From NCBI RefSeq assembly GCF_000504305.1, contig NZ_KI632512.1:1796250-1860249 (forward strand): a stretch of DNA of 64,000 nt. Direction: 5' to 3'. The position numbers were made by a program, and so were the translations under genes. This DNA is from Nitratidesulfovibrio termitidis HI1 (lineage in GTDB: Bacteria > Desulfobacterota > Desulfovibrionia > Desulfovibrionales > Desulfovibrionaceae). The notes under the pieces were generated by a model. That model saw nothing but the letters and a program-made list of their open reading frames with translations, ran no database searches and was not told the origin of the DNA. Numbering within the stretch: position 1 is the stretch's first letter; each line of letters starts with the position of its first letter. Positions 8,921 to 15,694 of the stretch are shown here, piece by piece.

Positions 8921-9343
8921 TCAGCGGATGACCATCACAGGACACGACGCCATCTGCAACACCCGGTGGGTGACGCTGCCCAGCAGCAACCCCTCCAGTT
9001 CCGAGTGCCCGCGCGACCCCATGATGATCAGGTCGCAGCGTTCGTAGTCGGCGGCGTCCACTATGGCCACCTCCACCTTGCCTTCCAGCACGCGGTCGGC
9101 AAAGGGCACGTTGCGCTCGCGCAGAAGGCGGCGACAGGGTTCCAGCACTTCCTCGGCCTGGGCCACCAGCGAATTGCGGGCCTGGTCGTAAGCCACCTGC
9201 CCGAGAATGGGGGGGATGGACATGCGGCAGATGAGCAGCACAACCTCTGCCCCCACCATCTTCGCAAAATCGGCGGCGTATTCCGCCGCGCGCTGCGAGT
9301 AGTCGGAACCATCCACGGGAACGAGTATCTTGCGGATCTGCAT
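8921..9343 (-). CDS. UspA-family universal stress protein
   Basis: A 140-residue single-domain UspA protein, cytoplasmic. It starts KILVPVDGSDYSQRA (strand 1 and loop), and ends LIIMGSRGHSELEGLLLGSVTHRVLQ followed by CPVMVI, the ATP-binding type G-2x-G-9x-G-S/T pattern. The start at 9343 follows GAGGT at a good distance. It lies between aroC and shikimate kinase on the same strand; the link to aromatic synthesis is only positional. Confidence 0.93.
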   Translation of the reverse strand: MQIRKILVPVDGSDYSQRAAEYAADFAKMVGAEVVLLICRMSIPPILGQVAYDQARNSLVAQAEEVLEPCRRLLRERNVPFADRVLEGKVEVAIVDAADYERCDLIIMGSRGHSELEGLLLGSVTHRVLQMASCPVMVIR

Positions 9344-9519
9344 GGCGACCTCACGATGAACACTGCGATGGCATGGCCGCCGCGCCCTGCCACGGCGCGC
9401 GGGTATGCCACTATGCCCCCGTGGGGGCGGGCATGGCAAGGGGGCGCGGCGCTCCGGCGCCGCCCAAGGCCCAGGAAAACCGGGCACGTGCGCACCCGGT
9501 CCGCAGGGAAGCCCGTGTG

Positions 9520-10053
9520 CTACTTTTCCAGCAGGCCAGCCAACCGCGCCACCAGTGCCTGCACGTCATCCCCGGCGTCCAGCACCGCGTGGGCACATTC
9601 CCGGTACAGGGGTTCGCGCGCGGCCAGAACCTCGGCCACCTCGTCGGCAATGGGCCGCCCGGTCAGCGAGGGGCGCTGGGCGGCCAGCGGGTCGCGCGCA
9701 AGGCGACCGGCCAGCATGTCCACGCTGCCGCACAGGTAGGCCACAAAGCCCCCGTCGCGCAGCATGCGCCGGTTCTCTTCCGCCAGCACCATGCCGCCGC
9801 CGGTGGCCACCACCAGCCCGTCACGGCCAAGGGTGTCGCGCAGGGCCTCGGTTTCGCGCCGCCGGAATCCTTCCCAGCCTTCGCGCTCCACGATCTGCTC
9901 CACGGTCATGCCCGCCGTGGCCACCACCGTGGCGTCGGTATCCTCGAAATTCCACCCGACGCGGGCGGCCAGGGCCTTGCCCAGCGTGGTCTTGCCGCTG
10001 GCGCGCGGCCCCACCAGGTACACCCGCCGCGCGTGCCGCGTATCGTCGTTCAT
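9520..10053 (-). CDS. aroK: Shikimate kinase
   Basis: A 177-residue kinase that phosphorylates shikimate at the 3-hydroxyl using ATP. Visible are the P-loop GPRASGKTT (residues 15-23), the shikimate-binding DTDA motif, the GWEGFRRRE block and [10 protein letters not shown]. The lid region has [15 protein letters not shown] precedes the ATG. With aroC and the stress protein it forms a minus-strand group. The alaC-hom transcript starts divergently about 100 bp upstream. It could equally be named aroL. Confidence 0.95.
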   Translation of the reverse strand: MNDDTRHARRVYLVGPRASGKTTLGKALAARVGWNFEDTDATVVATAGMTVEQIVEREGWEGFRRRETEALRDTLGRDGLVVATGGGMVLAEENRRMLRDGGFVAYLCGSVDMLAGRLARDPLAAQRPSLTGRPIADEVAEVLAAREPLYRECAHAVLDAGDDVQALVARLAGLLEK

Positions 10054-10088
10054 GCTTCCCCCGGCGCCGTTCGGCCAAACAGTCTACA

Positions 10089-10123
10089 TTCATCGCAGCC
10101 AGGTCATGTTCATCGCAGCTAGG
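10089..10123. promoter_or_regulatory. Tandem 15-nt direct repeat upstream of the alaC promoter
   Basis: TTCATCGCAGC followed by C/T and AGG occurs at 10089-10103 and again at 10109-10123, a 20-base period (two helical turns). The pair sits between the shikimate kinase start and the -35 box at 10128. This arrangement suits a regulator binding direct repeats. No regulator is identified. Confidence 0.4.
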
Positions 10124-10127
10124 CGTA

Positions 10128-10157
10128 TTGACCGGCATTTCTTTTTTGCAGTACAAA
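10128..10157 (+). promoter_or_regulatory. Probable sigma70 promoter of the alaC-hom transcript
   Basis: TTGACC (10128-10133), an 18-base spacer, then TACAAA (10152-10157). Transcription would start near 10165 and give a leader RNA of about 330 bases before alaC, containing the Thr/Ala leader ORF and its attenuator. Confidence 0.5.
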
Positions 10158-10339
10158 CCACCGACACCGCAACCCACGGTGGCCTCGCCGCCTGTCAGAA
10201 TACCTTGCCCGGACCGTTTGTCCGGGGCATTCGTTGGGGCTTTCCGTTCCGTGCACGGCGTCTACCAGACGCCCGCGCACCGGCACGCGGCGCACGCGCA
10301 ATGTATACACGGCCATTCTCCACCACAAGAGTCATCGGC

Positions 10340-10426
10340 ATGTCCCACCTCGACCGGACCGCTACCATCGCCACCACCGCCGCCGCTACCGCCGCGGCCG
10401 CCACCGCGGCAACCGCCGCTCGGTGA
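10340..10426 (+). CDS. Thr/Ala-rich leader peptide of the alaC-hom operon
   Basis: A 28-codon ORF (ATG 10340, TGA 10424) with 7 Thr, all ACC, and 13 Ala codons; after residue 6 only Thr, Ala, one Ile and a final Arg remain. It lies just before a terminator hairpin and alaC-hom. An in-frame ATG at 10301 would lengthen it to 41 residues with three more Thr codons. Neither start has a strong ribosome site. The last four codons can pair with the left arm of the terminator, so a ribosome stalled for lack of charged tRNA-Thr or tRNA-Ala would leave the antiterminator free. Role inferred from architecture. Confidence 0.65.
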   Translation: MSHLDRTATIATTAAATAAAATAATAAR

Positions 10427-10472
10427 CGCAGGCTTGCGCCGTTGGTTCGAGGCGGCGCTGCCGCCTCTTTTT
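10414..10472 (+). promoter_or_regulatory. Transcription attenuator: antiterminator and terminator before alaC
   Basis: Terminator: GAGGCGGC (10449-10456), loop GCT, GCCGCCTC (10460-10467), then TTTTT (10468-10472). Antiterminator: CGCCGCTCG (10414-10422), inside the end of the leader ORF, can pair with CGAGGCGGCG (10448-10457) with one bulged G. The two structures exclude each other. A ribosome reaching the leader stop codon would cover 10414-10422 and favour termination; one stalled in the Thr/Ala run would not. Confidence 0.7.
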
Positions 10473-10496
10473 GTTTCAAACACGGAGAACTTCGCC

Positions 10497-11681
10497 ATGA
10501 ATCAGTTTCCGCGCATGCACCGTCTGCCTCCCTATGTCTTTGCGACGGTGAACGAACTGAAGATGCAACTGCGCCGCCAGAACGTGGACATCGTCGACCT
10601 TGGCATGGGCAACCCCGACATCCCCACGCCCCAGCACATCGTGGACAAGCTGGTGGAAGCATCGGGCAAGGGCGTGAACCACCGCTACTCGGTGTCGCGC
10701 GGCATCCCCAACCTGCGCAAGGCCATCTGCGACTGGTACATGCGCCGCTTCGGCGTGTACCTGGACCCGGACACGGAAGCCGTGGCCACCATGGGCGCCA
10801 AGGAAGGGCTTTCGCACCTGTCGCTGGCCATGCTGTCGCCCGGCGACGTGGTGTTCGCGCCGGACCCCACCTACCCCATCCACACCTATGCCCCCATCAT
10901 TGCCGGGGCCGACGTGCGGCGCATTCCCATCGGGCGCGGGCGCGACTTTTTCGAAGACCTGCTGGTGGCCACCCGCCAGACCTGGCCGCAGCCCAAGCTG
11001 CTGTTCATCAGCTACCCGCACAACCCCACCTGCGAGATAGCCGCGCCGGAATTCTTCCAGAAGGTCGTGGACTTCGCCAAGGAACACAAGATCTACGTCA
11101 TCCACGACTTCGCCTACGCGGACCTGGCCTTTGACGGCCACATGCCGCCCAGCTTCATGCAGGCCGAAGGCGCAAAGGACGTGGGCGTGGAATTCTTCTC
11201 CATGTCCAAAAGCTACTCCATGGCCGGGTGGCGCATGGGCTTCTGCGTGGGCAACCGCGACCTGGTCTACGCGCTGACCCGCATCAAGAGCTACCTGGAC
11301 TACGGCCACTTCCAGCCCATCCAGATTGCCGCCACCGTGGCCCTGAACGGCCCGCAGGAATGCGTGACCGAAATCGTGGACACCTACCGCAAGCGCCGCG
11401 ACGTGCTCATCGAAGGCCTTGGCCGCGCTGGCTGGGACGTGCCGCCGCCCAAGGGCACCATGTTCGTGTGGGCCCAGATTCCCGAAGAATTCCGCGCCAT
11501 GGGGTCCGTGGAATTCTCCAAGCTGCTGCTGAAGGAAGCCCATGTGGCCGTTTCTCCGGGGTTGGGCTTTGGCGCGCACGGCGACGACCACGTCCGCTTC
11601 GCCCTCATCGAGAACGAACACCGTACCAAGCAGGCCATGAAGGGCATCAAGAAGGTGCTCTCCGGGAGGGCGTGTGGGTAG
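10497..11681 (+). CDS. alaC: AlaC-type glutamate-pyruvate (alanine) aminotransferase
   Basis: A 394-residue class I/II PLP aminotransferase. The sequence follows E. coli AlaC (YfdZ) closely by memory: RLPPYVF at the start, GYS-type [31 protein letters not shown] holding the PLP lysine, and [17 protein letters not shown] near the end. AlaC makes alanine from pyruvate and glutamate; related enzymes act as LL-diaminopimelate aminotransferases, which is the alternative. GGAG precedes the ATG. Its stop overlaps the hom start by 8 bases, so the two are translationally coupled. An upstream Thr/Ala leader and attenuator probably control it, which fits an alanine-making enzyme paired with a threonine-branch enzyme. 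Confidence 0.9.
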   Translation: MNQFPRMHRLPPYVFATVNELKMQLRRQNVDIVDLGMGNPDIPTPQHIVDKLVEASGKGVNHRYSVSRGIPNLRKAICDWYMRRFGVYLDPDTEAVATMGAKEGLSHLSLAMLSPGDVVFAPDPTYPIHTYAPIIAGADVRRIPIGRGRDFFEDLLVATRQTWPQPKLLFISYPHNPTCEIAAPEFFQKVVDFAKEHKIYVIHDFAYADLAFDGHMPPSFMQAEGAKDVGVEFFSMSKSYSMAGWRMGFCVGNRDLVYALTRIKSYLDYGHFQPIQIAATVALNGPQECVTEIVDTYRKRRDVLIEGLGRAGWDVPPPKGTMFVWAQIPEEFRAMGSVEFSKLLLKEAHVAVSPGLGFGAHGDDHVRFALIENEHRTKQAMKGIKKVLSGRACG

Positions 11682-13011
11682 CGAAAGCGACAAGCCGGGC
11701 GGCAAACGCCCCATGCCCCAGAAGCCGCTGCGTCCCCTGACCATAGGCATGGCAGGGTTCGGCACCGTGGGCAGCGGGCTTGCCCGCGTGCTGGACGAGA
11801 ACCGCCAGTGGATCACCGAACGCACCGGGCGTGAAATGGTCATCAAGACCATTCTGGTGCGCGACCTGGCCAAGCCGCGCGCCTGGCCCGTGCCGCAGGG
11901 CGCAACCCTGACCGCCGACCCGGCAGTGCTCACCGACGACCCGGAAATCGACGTGCTGGTGGAACTGATGGGCGGCATCAAGGCCCCCCACGCCATCATC
12001 CAGCGCGCGCTGGAAGCGGGCAAGCACGTGGTCACCGCCAACAAGGCCCTGCTGGCCGAAGACGGCTACGACCTGTACCGCCTGGCCGAGCAGAAGAACG
12101 TGGGCCTGCACCACGAGGCCAGCGTGGCCGGGGGCATTCCCATCGTCCAGACGCTGAAGGAAAGCCTGGCGGGCAACCGCATCGGCTCGCTGGTCGGCAT
12201 CCTGAACGGCACGGCCAACTACATCCTCTCCGAGATGACCAGCAACGGCCTGGACTTTGCCACCGCCCTCGCGCAGGCGCAGGAACTGGGCTACGCCGAG
12301 GCGGACCCCACGCTGGACATCGAAGGCCACGACACCGCCCACAAGCTGGTGCTGCTGATCCGCCTGGCCTACGGCATGGATTACCCCTACGCCGAACTGC
12401 CCGTGCAGGGCATTGCGGGCATCGACCGCATGGACATCGAGTTCGCGCGCGAACTGGGCTTTCGCATCAAGCTGCTGGCACAGGTACGCGAAGTGAACGG
12501 CAGGCTGGAAGCCGGGGTGTTCCCCACCCTGGTCAAGCACACCTTCCTCATCGCCCGGGTGGGCGGCGCATACAACGCCATCCGCCTGGAAGGCAACGCC
12601 GTGGGCCCCGTGTTCCTGCACGGGCTGGGCGCGGGCAGCCTGCCCACCGCCAGCGCCGTGCTGGCCGACCTGATGACCGTGGCGCGCGGCGCGGCCCCGC
12701 ACAACACCGGCTTTCAGCGCCAGGTGCCGCCCCGCGCGGACATCCTGCCCCCGGCAGACGCCGAAAGCAGCTACTACGTGCGCGCCATGGTGCCGGACAA
12801 CCCCGGCGTGCTGCGCGACCTGGCCGGGGCCATGGCCGACCACTCCATCAGCATCGCCCAGGCCATCCAGAAGGGGCAGCACCCCCAGGGCGTGCCGCTG
12901 GTGTTCATGACCCACGCCGCCAAGGCCAGCGCCATACAAGGCGCCATTGCCCAGGTGCAGGCGGCCGGGCTGCTACTTGCGCCGCCCATCTGCTACCGGG
13001 TGTTGCAGTAA
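11674..13011 (+). CDS. hom: Homoserine dehydrogenase with C-terminal ACT domain
   Basis: A 445-residue enzyme reducing aspartate semialdehyde to homoserine with NAD(P)H, at the branch to threonine. It has an N-terminal Rossmann motif ([11 protein letters not shown]), the signature [14 protein letters not shown], and the downstream catalytic block [21 protein letters not shown]-terminal ACT domain (from about [19 protein letters not shown]) is the usual threonine feedback site. It starts at GTG 11674 after GGGAGGG, inside the last codons of alaC. The gene for the next step is probably the PGM-like protein at 13442. Confidence 0.97.
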   Translation: MGSESDKPGGKRPMPQKPLRPLTIGMAGFGTVGSGLARVLDENRQWITERTGREMVIKTILVRDLAKPRAWPVPQGATLTADPAVLTDDPEIDVLVELMGGIKAPHAIIQRALEAGKHVVTANKALLAEDGYDLYRLAEQKNVGLHHEASVAGGIPIVQTLKESLAGNRIGSLVGILNGTANYILSEMTSNGLDFATALAQAQELGYAEADPTLDIEGHDTAHKLVLLIRLAYGMDYPYAELPVQGIAGIDRMDIEFARELGFRIKLLAQVREVNGRLEAGVFPTLVKHTFLIARVGGAYNAIRLEGNAVGPVFLHGLGAGSLPTASAVLADLMTVARGAAPHNTGFQRQVPPRADILPPADAESSYYVRAMVPDNPGVLRDLAGAMADHSISIAQAIQKGQHPQGVPLVFMTHAAKASAIQGAIAQVQAAGLLLAPPICYRVLQ

Positions 13012-13041
13012 GGATTGAAAAGGCAGGAAAGGGATAAATTC

Positions 13042-13083
13042 GCGGGGAAGGGGAACCTCTTGGAAGAGGTTCCCCTTCCCCGC
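13042..13083. terminator. Perfect 20-bp hairpin after hom
   Basis: GCGGGGAAGGGGAACCTCTT (13042-13061) is exactly complementary to 13064-13083, with a GG centre. It begins 30 bp after the hom stop. No T-run follows at once, though ACTTTTTG lies about 20 bases further. Probably an operon end, and one of a family of GGGGAAGGGG hairpins in this window. Confidence 0.65.
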
Positions 13084-13229
13084 ACCCCATCCCCTCCAGA
13101 ACTTTTTGATTGGGGATACAGGAGCAGTGAGGCGGCGGCCCAGCTTGCCCATACCTCCCCCCGACGCACTCTCCCGGCCTTTCTCTTGTTTTCTTTTCGA
13201 GCTGATGAACGGTCTTTCTTCCTTATACT

Positions 13230-13251
13230 CCGCGTCGGTCTTCCGACGCGG
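13230..13251. repeat. 9-bp hairpin CCGCGTCGG-TCTT-CCGACGCGG
   Basis: Perfect 9-bp stem with a four-base loop in the hom/PGM-like intergenic region. No T-run follows. Part of a densely folded 430-bp spacer. Confidence 0.6.
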
Positions 13252-13286
13252 ATGGCTGGTGCGGGCACGGTGCAAGGGATTACGAT

Positions 13287-13384
13287 TTTTGTCGCCAGAC
13301 AAGGCGCTTCGACGTTTCTTGAGCGCAGCGCACTTCCGTGCGTGAGCATCAAAAACGTTGAAGCAACGCAGTCTGGCGGCAAAA
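13287..13384. repeat. 98-bp nested inverted repeat before the PGM-like gene
   Basis: Outer arms around CGCCAGAC (13293-13300) and GTCTGGCG (13371-13378), flanked by TTTTTG and CAAAA. Inner arms CTTCGACGTTT and AAACGTTGAAG, and an apex GCGCAC/GTGCG. The plan (T-rich edge, GC block, AAACG block) resembles the element at 7654-7783. It could be part of the untranslated leader of the gene at 13442 or an independent repeat. Confidence 0.65.
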
Positions 13385-13441
13385 GGCGGATTCCGCTCGC
13401 AACGTGTCTGCGCTAACTCAAGCGCCACCACCAGTTCCGCC

Positions 13442-14722
13442 ATGCACACGCCCCGCATCATCTGCATCCTCGACGGCATGGCCGACCTGCCCGCCAGCGA
13501 CGGCCAGCCCACCCCACTGGCCGCCGCGCACACGCCCACCCTCGACCGCCTGGCCGCCACCGGCGCCGCCGGTCTCTGCCAGGTCATCCCCACCGGCGCG
13601 GAAGCCGGGTCCGATGCAGGCATCCCCGCCCTGCTCGGCTACGACCCGCTGCGCCACCCCGCCGCGCGCGGCCCCCTTGAAGCCCTGGCCGCCGGTCTGC
13701 CCCTTGCCCCCCGCGACAGGGCATGGCGCTGCAACGTGGTGGCGCTGGACGCCCATGGCCGCATGGCCGACCCCGCCGCCACGCTGCTCCCCGCCACGGA
13801 ACACACCATTGCCCGCATCGTGCGCGAGGCCTTCCCGTCCCCGGCTTACATTACGGCCCACGGCGGCGGGTTTCGCTTCACGGTGGTGGAACGGGACGAC
13901 GCCAGCCAAGCCGCCTCTCTGTCCTCTCCCGTCACCTCCTCGCCCGCCACGCCCGTCTCCGCCGCGCGCGGCATCTTCGCCCCCGCCGGACCGCAGGACG
14001 TCATCGGGCAATCCCCCACCGACGCCCTGCGCGACCTCGCCCGACACCACCCTGCCCTGCACGCGCGCATCACGGCGGTCAACGCGCAGCTTGCCGGTAG
14101 CACCGGGCCAGATGCCCCCCACAGCCTCGCCCTGTGGCCGTGGGGGTGCGGTCACCACCCCGACCTGCCGCCGTTTTCCGCCCGGTACGCCGCCGCCTCT
14201 TCGACGCTCCCCCGCGCGCCCCTCACCGCCGCCATGGTGGCGGCAGTGCCCCTGGCCCGCGGGCTGGCCCTGGCCGCAGGGCTTGCCGCGCCCGAAATCC
14301 CCGGCGTCACCGGCGGCGCGGATACCGACCTTGCCGCCAAAGCCGCCACGGCCCTTGCCCTGCTGGCGGACCACGCGGTGGTCTTCATCCATGTGGAAGG
14401 CCCGGACATGTGCGCCCATGCCCGCGACGCCCGCGCCAAATCCGCCCTGCTGTCCCGCATCGACGCGGAACTTGTCGCGCCCCTGCGCGCGGCCCGGCCC
14501 GACGCCCTGCTTTGCGTCACCTGCGACCATGTGACCCACTGCGGCGATGGCCGCCACCACCCGGACGCCGTGCCCTTCCTGCTGCACGGACCGGGCGCCC
14601 TGCCGCATCCCGCCGCCCGCTTCGACGAGGCCGCCTGCGCGGCCACGGACCTGCGCATTCCCTCCGGCCCCGCCCTGCTGGACCTGATCCTGCTGGCCGA
14701 CACGGACAGGGGGGGCACGTAG
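13442..14722 (+). CDS. Phosphoglycerate-mutase-like protein, proposed homoserine kinase
   Basis: A 426-residue member of the metal-dependent alkaline-phosphatase/iPGM superfamily. It shows ILDGMADLP, the nucleophile region GSDAGIPALLGYDP (Ser, as in independent PGMs), VFIHVEGPDMCAHA, and the metal-site block TCDHVTHCGDGRHHPDAVP. Archaeal-type PGM-like proteins next to threonine genes in organisms without ThrB have been proposed as homoserine kinases (TIGR02535). Its place after hom fits that. The alternative is a true 2,3-bisphosphoglycerate-independent PGM. No good ribosome site precedes ATG 13442; the upstream spacer is strongly folded. A Ser/Pro/Ala-rich insert lies near residues 160-180. 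Confidence 0.8.
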   Translation: MHTPRIICILDGMADLPASDGQPTPLAAAHTPTLDRLAATGAAGLCQVIPTGAEAGSDAGIPALLGYDPLRHPAARGPLEALAAGLPLAPRDRAWRCNVVALDAHGRMADPAATLLPATEHTIARIVREAFPSPAYITAHGGGFRFTVVERDDASQAASLSSPVTSSPATPVSAARGIFAPAGPQDVIGQSPTDALRDLARHHPALHARITAVNAQLAGSTGPDAPHSLALWPWGCGHHPDLPPFSARYAAASSTLPRAPLTAAMVAAVPLARGLALAAGLAAPEIPGVTGGADTDLAAKAATALALLADHAVVFIHVEGPDMCAHARDARAKSALLSRIDAELVAPLRAARPDALLCVTCDHVTHCGDGRHHPDAVPFLLHGPGALPHPAARFDEAACAATDLRIPSGPALLDLILLADTDRGGT

Positions 14723-14770
14723 CCCCCTCCACGCGCGAGCCTTCGCACCAGTCTCCCCCGCATCACACGC

Positions 14771-14799
14771 AAAAAGAGCGCCCGGTGGGACGCCCTTTT
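14771..14799. terminator. Probable bidirectional terminator
   Basis: AAAAAGAGCGCCC, GGT, GGGACGCCCTTTT: an imperfect GC stem with one bulge bounded by A- and T-runs. It lies 49 bp after the PGM-like stop. Confidence 0.5.
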
Positions 14800-14869
14800 C
14801 CATGCATTCACTCTTGATCCGTTGCGCACATGCCCGCTTCGCGGTAGGGCCACTCCAAAGGAGGCCCGT

Positions 14870-15181
14870 ATGCGCGCTACCCCGTCACTCTTCCGTTACG
14901 GCCCGTACCCGCTCGCGGTCCGCGCCGCAGCGGCGGTCCTGCTTACCCTGCTGCTGGCGCTGCCCCCAACGCTGGTTCTGACGGTGGCCGTCCTTTCCGC
15001 ACAGTCCATACCAGCCGCACAGGCCGCGCAGAATGCCGCCTACCATGGCAACGTGCAGTCGCACATCTTTCACCGCCTGGGCTGCACCTACTACGCGTGC
15101 AAGGCCTGCACGGCGGTGTTCGCCACGCGGAAAGCAGCCCTGGACGCGGGTTTTCGCCCCTGCAAGGTGTGCAAGCCGTAG
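14870..15181 (+). CDS. Small exported protein with an Ada-type zinc-binding motif
   Basis: A 103-residue protein with a long hydrophobic segment (about 17-42) ending in an AQAAQ-type signal cleavage region. The compact C-terminal domain follows: YHGN at 58-61, Cys at 72, 77, 80, 98 and 101, and GFRPCKVCKP at the end. That ending matches the metal-binding fold of the Ada N-terminal domain (GFRPCKRCQP in E. coli Ada), but there is no methyltransferase or DNA-binding part. It is therefore an envelope protein with an Ada-like zinc site; its role is unknown. AAAGGAGG stands ideally before the ATG. Confidence 0.75.
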   Translation: MRATPSLFRYGPYPLAVRAAAAVLLTLLLALPPTLVLTVAVLSAQSIPAAQAAQNAAYHGNVQSHIFHRLGCTYYACKACTAVFATRKAALDAGFRPCKVCKP

Positions 15182-15205
15182 GGACTGCGGCCAAATCCGG
15201 ATGGC

Positions 15206-15643
15206 CTAGGCCATGATGCGCTTGCGGTACGCATACAGATGGTAGGCATTGAAGGCCAGGAACAGCCCGCCCGCCACGATGTGCGCCCGCTCGCGTCCGG
15301 CCAGCCCGAACAGCACCAGCGCCGCCAGCGACCCGGCCATGCCCCGCTTGGAAATACGCATGGCCCCGGCCCTGGTCAGGCGGCGACAGCAGCACGGCTT
15401 CTTCGGGGCCTTCTGTTCCTCTGCGGCAAACGCTTCCAGCATCTTGGCCGCTTCCAGCAACTGCTCCTGCGTCACGGCATCCGGGTCGTATTCCACCAGC
15501 AGGCCGCCGGTGCGCGGGTTGGCCGTGGCGGAAAGCACACCCGGCGTCTCGCGCAGGGTGCCTTCGATGGCGGCGGCCGCCTCCGGATTGCGCAGTGCAT
15601 CGCACCGGATGCGTACCCTGCCGTCGATGAAACTGCTGATCAT
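15206..15643 (-). CDS. HMA-like metal-associated domain protein with C-terminal membrane segments
   Basis: A 145-residue protein. Residues 1-70 resemble a heavy-metal-associated ferredoxin fold (RVRIRCDALRNPEAAAAIEGTLRETPGVLSATAN, then LLVEYDP) but lack the CxxC metal motif. A basic Cys cluster (KKPCCCRRLTRAG) and two hydrophobic segments (about 104-117 and 121-138) follow. It lies 51 bp after the P-type ATPase gene, is probably in its operon, and resembles the ATPase N-terminus, so it may be a partner or regulator subunit. GGAGAGG precedes the ATG. Function inferred from position. Confidence 0.8.
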   Translation of the reverse strand: MISSFIDGRVRIRCDALRNPEAAAAIEGTLRETPGVLSATANPRTGGLLVEYDPDAVTQEQLLEAAKMLEAFAAEEQKAPKKPCCCRRLTRAGAMRISKRGMAGSLAALVLFGLAGRERAHIVAGGLFLAFNAYHLYAYRKRIMA

Positions 15644-15694
15644 GATCCACCTCTCCTTGCCGCGCCGGGCGCGGCCCTGCTGCGGATGCGTCCG

